Part shown: in pieces, positions 1 to 4,716 of the stretch | How positions within the stretch are numbered: the stretch's first letter is position 1 | Layout of the letters: every line of letters begins with the position of its first letter | Assembly: GCA_026692885.1 (NCBI GenBank) | Contig: JAPLNJ010000185.1 | Location: forward strand, 1 to 6,125 | DNA from: Planctomycetota bacterium | Lineage (GTDB): Bacteria > Planctomycetota > Planctomycetia > Pirellulales > Pirellulaceae | Reading direction: 5' to 3' | Length of the DNA: 6,125 nucleotides | Translations under genes and position numbers: made by a program | Notes under the pieces: generated by a model | Databases searched by the model: none | Seen by the model: only the letters and a program-made list of their open reading frames with translations | Told to the model about the DNA's origin: nothing

Positions 1-362
1 CCGACGTCTACTGCGAGACGCCGGAAATCCGTCTCCCAACTGAGTTTCGGCCTGAATACCTCATCGTTCGAGTAGTAGAGAGCCGCATTATGCGCCGCGT
101 AGTGGTTTGTCGCTCGCGAATGCCAAATGGGCCAGCCGCGATCTCTGTGGAACGTGACACCCATTTCCTTCAAAACGTATGGCGGTGGATGAAGTAACGC
201 ACCCATAAGCGGTGCGTAATATGGTTTCGATTCCGTTACCGTCGCGCGGGTGTTCAGCCAAACGAACAGACTATAGGCCGACACCATGATGAGCAGCGTC
301 CGCAGGCTGAACCGCAGCCAGCGGCGATGGGGCTTCGGGGTGGTGGTTGGTGCGGTGGTCAT
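1..362 (-). CDS. Membrane-anchored hypothetical protein, 3' end outside window
   Basis: The reading frame is open without a stop from the ATG at 362-360 to the window edge, giving 120 codons, so the C-terminus is missing. Residues 1-17 are Thr/Pro-rich and then basic (TTTPKPHRRW). Residues 18-36 (FSLRTLLIMVSAYSLFVWL) form one hydrophobic segment, probably a membrane anchor. By the positive-inside rule the rest would lie outside the cytoplasm. The visible part after the anchor is rich in His, Tyr and Trp and matches no domain I recognise; no leucine-rich repeats are seen. The start codon overlaps the stop of the upstream leucine-rich-repeat gene by 4 bp (ATGA), and there is no Shine-Dalgarno-like sequence before it. 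This suggests coupled translation by re-initiation. The first 68 bp almost copy the start of that upstream gene. The existence of the gene is well supported; its function is unknown. Confidence 0.8.
   Translation of the reverse strand, partial: MTTAPTTTPKPHRRWLRFSLRTLLIMVSAYSLFVWLNTRATVTESKPYYAPLMGALLHPPPYVLKEMGVTFHRDRGWPIWHSRATNHYAAHNAALYYSNDEVFRPKLSWETDFRRLAVDV
295..362 (-). repeat. Shared 5' coding module, copy 1
   Basis: These 68 bp are the start of the partial gene, from its ATG through the beginning of the membrane anchor. They match 1086-1153 at 64 of 68 positions. Sequence on both sides of the match is unrelated between the two genes. Three of the four differences change the amino acid (Ala/Glu, Lys/Thr, Arg/Gln). 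Confidence 0.9.
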
Positions 363-1153
363 CGTGTGATCTTGCAGTTCGGTAATGCCTTCTGGAGTTC
401 GGCGACCCCGTCGTCGGTGACCTTGGTGCCGTGAACATGCAGAGATTTCAGTTCGCTCAACGTCGCCAACCGCCACAACGCCGTATCCGTGACTCTTGTC
501 CATTGCAGATCCAAAGATTGGAGGTGATTCATGCCTTGCAGAGATGCCAGTCCGTCGTCGGTGACCTGTGTATTGTAGAGATCGAGAGATTCGAGTCGGA
601 CCAGCTTGCGGAGGCGGGCCAAACCGGCGTCGGAGACATTCGTGCCGAAGAAACGCAACCTTTGGATATGCGTCAACCCCCCAATTGCATCAAGATCGGC
701 GCCCGAGATCTCCACATAGACCATTTCCAACTCTCTGAGTTGGCCCAACCCCTTCAGGTATTGGGTTTTGGAGTCCGTCATCTGGGTGTAATTGATTCGC
801 AAGCACTGCAAGTGCGTCAGTGCATGGAGATGTTCCAGCCCCAGGGTCGAGTTAGGAGGCGGGCTATAGCCTGGGCGAGGAAAGTTGATGTCGGCACGGA
901 TGGCTCTCCTGAAGAGGTCATCGCTCAGGATCGCTGGTAACCATTTTGGCTTCGATGCTTCGTCCCAACCCACGATCCCGCCCAACTCCTCAATTGCGTC
1001 CACCGCCTCCCGTTGTTCTCTCGCCTGTTTCAGCTTCCACGCCGCCCACCCGCACGGCACCGAACAAATCAGCACCAGCACCATGAGCGTCCGCAGGCTG
1101 AACTGCAGCCAGCGGCGATGGGGCGTCGGGGTGGTGGTCGGTTCGGTGGTCAT
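359..1153 (-). CDS. Membrane-anchored leucine-rich-repeat protein
   Basis: A protein of 264 residues. Residues 1-18 are Thr/Pro-rich and basic (HRRWLQFSL), residues 19-39 are a hydrophobic anchor, and residues 40-56 are a charged linker. Residues 112-255 are six leucine-rich repeats with an exact period of 24, starting at 112, 136, 160, 184, 208 and 232. The consensus is L-x-x-L-x-x-L-x-L-x-x-T-x-VTD-x-GL-x-x-L. The protein ends with LPNCKI, a usual end of planctomycete repeat proteins of this type. Such repeats form a curved protein-binding surface; no enzyme domain is present, so a binding or scaffold role at the envelope is my inference. The frame stays open upstream to an ATG at 1405, adding 84 Arg-rich residues. 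I chose the ATG at 1153 because the neighbouring gene begins with the same MTT-x-PTTTP-x-PHRRW sequence. No clear ribosome binding site precedes it. The downstream gene overlaps by 4 bp, so the two are probably co-transcribed. Confidence 0.88.
   Translation of the reverse strand: MTTEPTTTPTPHRRWLQFSLRTLMVLVLICSVPCGWAAWKLKQAREQREAVDAIEELGGIVGWDEASKPKWLPAILSDDLFRRAIRADINFPRPGYSPPPNSTLGLEHLHALTHLQCLRINYTQMTDSKTQYLKGLGQLRELEMVYVEISGADLDAIGGLTHIQRLRFFGTNVSDAGLARLRKLVRLESLDLYNTQVTDDGLASLQGMNHLQSLDLQWTRVTDTALWRLATLSELKSLHVHGTKVTDDGVAELQKALPNCKITR
1086..1153 (-). repeat. Shared 5' coding module, copy 2
   Basis: This is the start of the leucine-rich-repeat gene and the partner of 295-362, in the same orientation with an offset of 791 bp. 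The identity begins exactly at the ATG and stops just after the FSLRTL codons, so only the exported-anchor module is shared. Confidence 0.9.
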
Positions 1154-1160
1154 GGACTTC

Positions 1161-1189
1161 AGTCTACCGCCCTGCACGGTATCGGCCAA
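1161..1189 (-). promoter_or_regulatory. Candidate promoter of the leucine-rich-repeat gene
   Basis: On the minus strand, TTGGCC (1189-1184) and TAGACT (1166-1161) are separated by 17 bp. Each matches the sigma-70 consensus at four of six positions. Transcription would begin about seven bases after the -10 element, almost at the ATG at 1153, which implies a leaderless or nearly leaderless mRNA. That agrees with the lack of a ribosome binding site. A match of this quality can arise by chance. Confidence 0.22.
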
Positions 1190-1565
1190 CTGCGACCGGA
1201 GCGAGGCACCGCGGAGTCTGGCCGGTCGGGAACCGCAACAAGAGGTTCGTACGTCGCGTGAGCCAAGAAATGTCGGTTTCAGCCCCAGCCTGCGCAAACT
1301 TCCCATGCTAACACCGGCCAGCCTGCCGAGGCGATGGCTTGGCACGGCCTGACACGGAAGGCGATCGACTGATCGAACCGTTTCTCCCCGGGCAAGCATG
1401 CTCACGTCAGATCGCCCGACTTCGCTTCACGTTTCATCAACGCTCCGGCTCTTCGACTGCACTCGCCAGGCTGCGGCTCGGAACCGGCTGACGCTGACGT
1501 AACCACCGGCCAGATGCGGCGGTTGAATTGACACGTTCCAAGTGTCGCGGGCACTCAGGCGACGG

Positions 1566-1571
1566 TACAAT
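1566..1571 (+). promoter_or_regulatory. Candidate -10 element for the small membrane protein pair
   Basis: TACAAT matches the -10 consensus at five of six positions and lies 49 bp before the ATG at 1621. No good -35 sequence sits 16-18 bp upstream: a TTGACA at 1528-1533 is perfect in sequence but is 32 bp away, too far to pair with it. An activator-dependent or alternative-sigma promoter is possible, but so is coincidence. Confidence 0.2.
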
Positions 1572-1620
1572 GCGGCCAGTCGCTGTGCGTAACCGTCGGA
1601 TATCGTGATCGGATCAATTC

Positions 1621-2034
1621 ATGGCTGGCCAAACGCGGCAGGACGGACCGCCTGTGGATGCCACGAAATCTCAGCATCGATTTCAGTTCAGCCTGGCGAC
1701 GTTGCTGATCGCGATGGCGTGGTCTGGGGTCGCGGTGTGGATGAACACAAGGGAACACGTCGAGCGTCTGCACATTCCGGACCACGATGCCCTGAAACTC
1801 TGCAATGTCTATCGCGGTTGGCCGTGGGCATATACGCGGGCCGTTGGCGACGTTGGTCTCGGTGGCGACCGTCCCGGGAATGCAGAGAACGTGGGATGGT
1901 GGCCCTGGAAGTTGGCAGGCGATGCGGTTGTCGGTGTCCTGTTCGTCGCCATGCTGACGTGGGGATCGAGTCAGCTGCTGCGTCGTGTCGGTGCGAGATT
2001 GCGGCGTCGCAAGGCCGTGGAGGAACAGACGTGA
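1621..2034 (+). CDS. Small two-helix membrane protein, tandem paralogue 1
   Basis: A protein of 137 residues with no domain I can name. Residues 1-20 are hydrophilic. Residues 23-41 (FSLATLLIAMAWSGVAVWM) are the first membrane segment. Residues 42-97 are a Trp-containing loop with GWPW at 66-69. Residues 99-118 (AGDAVVGVLFVAMLTWGSSQ) are the second segment, followed by a strongly basic tail (RRVGARLRRR). Basic residues near both ends suggest that both termini are cytoplasmic and the loop external. The next gene starts inside this gene's stop codon (GTGA) and encodes a paralogue with the same two helices and the same tail. The ATG at 1621 has only a weak GGA-type ribosome site before it. An alternative start is not evident. 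The coding call rests on the conserved pairing with the downstream copy; function is unknown. Confidence 0.82.
   Translation: MAGQTRQDGPPVDATKSQHRFQFSLATLLIAMAWSGVAVWMNTREHVERLHIPDHDALKLCNVYRGWPWAYTRAVGDVGLGGDRPGNAENVGWWPWKLAGDAVVGVLFVAMLTWGSSQLLRRVGARLRRRKAVEEQT
1684..1724 (+). repeat. Paralogue repeat, first helix, copy 1
   Basis: These 41 bp encode QFSLATLLIAMAWS and match 2052-2092 with two mismatches. Both differences are synonymous, which fits two coding copies under selection. Confidence 0.85.
1911..2010 (+). repeat. Paralogue repeat, second helix and basic tail, copy 1
   Basis: These 100 bp match 2309-2408 without gaps at 73 positions. They encode the LAGD...VGVL...LTWGSS...RLRRR region of the first small membrane protein. 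Confidence 0.75.
2019..2024 (+). promoter_or_regulatory. Ribosome binding site deciding a GTG start
   Basis: GGAGGA lies six bases before the GTG at 2031, inside the end of the upstream gene. It supports starting the second small membrane protein at this GTG, although the frame stays open further upstream. Confidence 0.75.
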
Positions 2035-2459
2035 GCAGATTGCTTCGCCCCCAGTTCAGCTTGGCGACGCTGCTGATCGCGATGGCGTGGTCCGCGGGTG
2101 TGGTCTGGGTCAACGTCACTCCACGCCTTGATTTCAGCTGTTTTTCGAACGTGGAGTACGAAGATAACGGGTTCCCATCGGAGCCTCGGAGTATTCCGGG
2201 GGCGGTGGAGTACGGGTGGCCGTGGACCTTTGCATTGTGCTACGGCCTGTTCCACCCGACTGATGAATTGCCTCGACGCCAGATGGGCATGATCGGCGGT
2301 TACCGCGAGTTGGCAGGCGACTTCGCCGTTGGTGTACTGCTCGTTTCCGTCTTGACCTGGGGCTCAAGCCACTTGCTGCAACATGTCGAGTCGAGATTGC
2401 GACGTCGCTCAGCGTCGAAGTTGGGCGAGCAACCGACGTTGCGTTCGCGGGGCAAGTAG
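2031..2459 (+). CDS. Small two-helix membrane protein, tandem paralogue 2
   Basis: A protein of 142 residues starting with GTG. Residues 8-27 (QFSLATLLIAMAWSAGVVWV) are the first membrane segment. Residues 28-92 are an external loop, longer than and diverged from that of paralogue 1 but keeping GWPW at 62-65. Residues 94-113 (LAGDFAVGVLLVSVLTWGSS) are the second segment, followed by a basic tail (ESRLRRR) and 16 further polar residues. The frame is open back to an ATG at 1605, but that extension runs out of frame through the upstream gene and reads as Cys/Arg-rich shadow. The GTG has a good ribosome site and overlaps the upstream stop by 4 bp, so the two paralogues are very likely co-translated from one mRNA. 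They may form a hetero-oligomer, which is inference. No known family function. Confidence 0.85.
   Translation: MSRLLRPQFSLATLLIAMAWSAGVVWVNVTPRLDFSCFSNVEYEDNGFPSEPRSIPGAVEYGWPWTFALCYGLFHPTDELPRRQMGMIGGYRELAGDFAVGVLLVSVLTWGSSHLLQHVESRLRRRSASKLGEQPTLRSRGK
2052..2092 (+). repeat. Paralogue repeat, first helix, copy 2
   Basis: Partner of 1684-1724, offset 368 bp, two mismatches in 41 bp. Confidence 0.85.
2309..2408 (+). repeat. Paralogue repeat, second helix and basic tail, copy 2
   Basis: Partner of 1911-2010, offset 398 bp. The 30-bp larger offset than for the first helix reflects the ten extra residues in the loop of the second copy. Confidence 0.75.
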
Positions 2460-2803
2460 GTGGCTGGCCGGGTGCAACGCCGCCAGTCTTTGCGCCTGTC
2501 GCAAACTCTTAATCCGTCGGCCCCGGTGGGCCGCCCTGGCCACGAGGACGTGACTGCCGCCAACGTGGGCGACGCGGTGGCGAGCCCGCGCAAAGACGGC
2601 AGTTCCGGCCCGCAGTCTTGCGGGTAATGTCTGGCTCGGTGTAGGCCCAACCGTCTTCAAACACAGAAATGACTGGCGGGTTACCACTTGTGACGGCGGA
2701 ACGCGGGGCGGAACACTCGCAGTCTGGTTGACTCTGGAATCCCGAGTTCACGCCCGACGTGGTGGCGACAACTCGCACAGAAAAGTTCAGAATGTCGTGG
2801 TGA
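2460..2803. other. Spacer with short inverted and direct repeats
   Basis: I see no gene here. Frames on the minus strand stay open over much of it, but they are Arg/Pro/Ser-rich and run antisense into neighbouring genes. GTCTTTGCGC at 2486-2495 recurs exactly inverted as GCGCAAAGAC at 2588-2597. A related direct copy, CAGTCTTGCGGG, lies at 2613-2624. The second and third copies could pair into a hairpin (2585-2597 with 2615-2624, ten pairs with a three-base bulge). There is no following T-run, so a standard terminator is not supported. The segment may be decayed coding DNA, as the next feature clearly is. Confidence 0.5.
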
Positions 2804-2998
2804 ACAGCCCCGGAGCTGGAGCGCGACAACGTCGAACGTCGGCTCCAGACGCCGGGATTGAAGCGGGAGTTGCAGAAGTTCGTCAAGAAGACGACCGCCC
2901 CGTACGATTCGCCGCGGCTCGTCGCGTTCTTCGAGACCGTGCCGAAGGCATCCGCCGGCAAGATCAGGCGGCACCGCTTCGCGAACCGGGTGAGATAA
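2804..2998 (+). pseudogene. Remnant of AMP-forming acyl-CoA synthetase, C-terminal end only
   Basis: From 2858 to the TAA at 2996-2998 the plus strand reads LKRELQKFVKKTTAPYDSPR followed by LVAFFETVPKASAGKIRRHR and FANRVR. This matches the C-terminal subdomain of AMP-forming acyl-CoA synthetases of the acetyl/medium-chain/benzoate-CoA ligase type. Those proteins carry F-V-K-x-x-x-APYKYPR, then F-V-x-x-(L/V)PKT-x-SGKIRR, where the GK lysine (codon 2960-2962) is the catalytic residue of adenylation. An intact enzyme has over 500 residues; here only about 47 family-like residues remain. Reading upstream, similarity is lost before 2858 and an in-frame TGA occurs at 2801-2803. The other two frames do not continue the homology. 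The adenylate-binding core is therefore absent and the piece cannot be active. I infer an old deletion or rearrangement that left the tail. No start codon or ribosome site suggests translation as a small protein. Confidence 0.8.
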
Positions 2999-3076
2999 CG
3001 CCGTGGCAGACGCCGCGGGGGTCGGATGGTCTAGGCCGCACCCTGCAGTTGCGGTCCTTCGATACGGGAATGAGAC

Positions 3077-4489
3077 ATGAGACGCCTTCAAAGATGCCTC
3101 AAGTGGGCCGCTATTGTCGTCACGACCGGGCTGCTATCGCTATTGGTCCTCAATGCCGTCCTCGCGTGGAACGCCGCCAGGCGAATGGATCAGCGTCTGG
3201 CCGCCTTGCGCGCTGCCGGTAAACCGGTGACGCTGGCGGATCTGCAACCGCAGCCGGTTCCGGAGAACCGGGACGCCGCGGCGCTCGTCTGCACGATTCG
3301 ACCACGCCTACAGGCGTGGGAAGACGAGTTCGACCACGCCTTCCCGGACCGAAATGACCGGCCAGAACCGGAATCCGCTCGCGGAGACCGGCTGACCGAG
3401 AAACAGGTCCAGACGCTACAGCCCTTGTGGGATCGCTATGCGGACCTTTTGCCAACTCTTCAGCAGGCGGCGTCTTGCCCCGAGTATCGCTCCCAGGTCG
3501 ATTTCAATACTTCGGCCTTCCGGTTCTTGATGAATAACGACGAGCAGCGTGCGCTGCCGTTTTCGGCGTGCAAGTACCTCGCTCTGCGAATCGATCTCCT
3601 CATGCACCAAGGTCGGCGGGACGAATCGCTGCGGACGTGCGTGATCATGTTCCGGCTCGCGATGTTGATCGAACGAGAACCGACCATCGCCTCCTATCAC
3701 GCGTCGCTGGTCTGGAGACGCCGGGCGGCCTTCCAGGCAAACCGGATTCTACAGGCGGGGTCCGTTTCGTCCGAACTGCGGCAAGAACTGGATAGTGAAC
3801 TTGCTCGGCACGATACACTCGAAGGCTTCATCGGGGCGCTGCGCAGCGAGCGGGCGCTGGGATTGGACATGTATCAGGCCATGTGTACCGGCGAAGTCGA
3901 CGACAAAGTCGGAGGTGCTGACCGTTCCATGCTGCAATCCGTCGCCCGATGGATTCTGCCGCTCATCCGCTGGCGGCATAGGAACGCCGCGTGCGATTAC
4001 CTGGACATGATGGAGCATGTGTTGGCGTTTGGCGCCGTGCCCTGCTACGAGGTTCGCAGCCAAGCACGCCCAAGCCGGAACTGGTACAAGGAATCCGACG
4101 ACCTGACGTCCCAGACCGTCTTCGAGGTTTACGTTGCCCGCAAACTTCTGGATGTGACTCGTGCGGAGATGCGTTGTCTACGTGTGTTGAACGCCCTGCA
4201 ACGCCGGCCCGCCGAGGCGGGCGCCGAGACGGCCAGTCTGGCGGAGTTGGATCTGCCTGCCGACGCCACCGTGGACCCCTTCAGCGGCAATCCCCTGCTC
4301 GTGAAGAAGACAAATCACGGTTGGACCATCTACTCTGTTGGCCCTGACCTAGAGGACGACGGCGGCGAGATCGTGAGTTCGGCCGTTCCACGCGATTGCG
4401 GCTTCGGTCCGCCTGGCGACGAGTCGCGATCCGGCGAGTCTCCGCCGTCTTCAGCCACGTTGTCCTCCCCAGTTGGCTCTCGGCATTGA
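3077..4489 (+). CDS. Membrane-anchored planctomycete hypothetical protein
   Basis: A protein of 470 residues. Residues 1-9 are basic and residues 10-31 (WAAIVVTTGLLSLLVLNAVLAW) are a single membrane anchor, leaving the rest outside the cytoplasm. Residues 32-45 are a basic helix. Residues 50-73 (PVTLADLQPQPVPENRDAAALVC) and 399-430 (VDPFSGNPLLVKK...GWTIYSVGPDLEDDGG) are blocks I recognise from large families of planctomycete hypothetical proteins. The middle (110-380) is predicted mostly helical and has no catalytic motif I can name. Residues 440-446 (DCGFGPP) normally come near the end in this family. Here about 24 Ser/Pro-rich residues follow, which looks like a run-on tail. The ATG has GGGA seven bases upstream. 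Another ATG at 3070 is out of frame. The gene stands alone, with a spacer before it and a convergent gene after it. The biochemical role is unknown. Confidence 0.88.
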   Translation: MRRLQRCLKWAAIVVTTGLLSLLVLNAVLAWNAARRMDQRLAALRAAGKPVTLADLQPQPVPENRDAAALVCTIRPRLQAWEDEFDHAFPDRNDRPEPESARGDRLTEKQVQTLQPLWDRYADLLPTLQQAASCPEYRSQVDFNTSAFRFLMNNDEQRALPFSACKYLALRIDLLMHQGRRDESLRTCVIMFRLAMLIEREPTIASYHASLVWRRRAAFQANRILQAGSVSSELRQELDSELARHDTLEGFIGALRSERALGLDMYQAMCTGEVDDKVGGADRSMLQSVARWILPLIRWRHRNAACDYLDMMEHVLAFGAVPCYEVRSQARPSRNWYKESDDLTSQTVFEVYVARKLLDVTRAEMRCLRVLNALQRRPAEAGAETASLAELDLPADATVDPFSGNPLLVKKTNHGWTIYSVGPDLEDDGGEIVSSAVPRDCGFGPPGDESRSGESPPSSATLSSPVGSRH

Positions 4490-4716
4490 GGACCTGAACG
4501 CCTCCGCTCGTCTGTGATTGGCGGGCCATCACCAGCCAAATCGTGGCGAAGCGGCCACAGCTCGCCCCCGTGCCGACGTCGCGACGCCGTGGATACCTGG
4601 CACCAAGGACACGAATTGAGCCCGTGAACGCGACACGAGCGAACGTGGGCGACGTGGGCGAGCGTTGTGGCGATGGTGGCCCGCATCTACCGGACCGCAG
4701 CTCTTCGCAATCCTCA
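4490..4716. other. Convergent spacer
   Basis: These 227 bp lie between two convergent stop codons. No strong hairpin plus T-run is visible for either direction. A 9-bp near-tandem repeat (GTGGGCGAC, GTGGGCGAG) lies at 4645-4662. The 13-mer AACGTGGGCGACG at 4642-4654 also occurs at 2562-2574 in the other spacer. A perfect 10-bp palindrome, CGTCGCGACG, is at 4577-4586. None has an assignable role. Confidence 0.5.

Larger units (their letters stand above)
1154..1620. other. Divergent spacer between the two transcription units
   Basis: These 467 bp lie between the start of the leucine-rich-repeat gene (minus strand) and the start of the first small membrane protein (plus strand). I see no RNA gene and no credible coding sequence. 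The minus-strand frame that stays open to 1405 encodes an Arg-rich stretch without family character. The spacer must carry promoters for both directions; only weak candidates are visible and are listed separately. One small inverted repeat, GACAC-N7-GTGTC at 1530-1546, could be a protein-binding site, but it is short enough to occur by chance. Confidence 0.6.

Noticed and set aside
431..940. Plus-strand frame opposite the leucine-rich repeats
   Set aside because: It is the mirror of the 24-residue repeat gene, so its apparent periodicity comes from the opposite strand.
1154..1405. An 84-residue N-terminal extension of the leucine-rich-repeat protein, from an ATG at 1405
   Set aside because: It is Arg-rich with no family character. 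The paralogous start of the adjacent gene coincides with the ATG at 1153, and the nucleotide match between the genes stops exactly there.
1528..1571. TTGACA at 1528 with TACAAT at 1566 as one promoter
   Set aside because: The spacing is 32 bp, about twice what sigma-70 polymerase accepts.
1605..2030. Upstream extension of the second small membrane protein to an ATG at 1605
   Set aside because: It reads through the first paralogue in a different frame and gives Cys/Arg-rich sequence. The GTG at 2031 has a good ribosome site and matches the start of the membrane helix.
2585..2624. Rho-independent terminator after the small membrane protein pair
   Set aside because: The hairpin is bulged and not followed by a T-run, and it lies more than 120 bp beyond the stop codon.
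2509..2961. A 150-residue minus-strand reading frame
   Set aside because: It runs antisense through the acyl-CoA synthetase remnant and has the Arg/Pro/Ser-rich composition of a shadow frame. No ribosome site or domain was seen.
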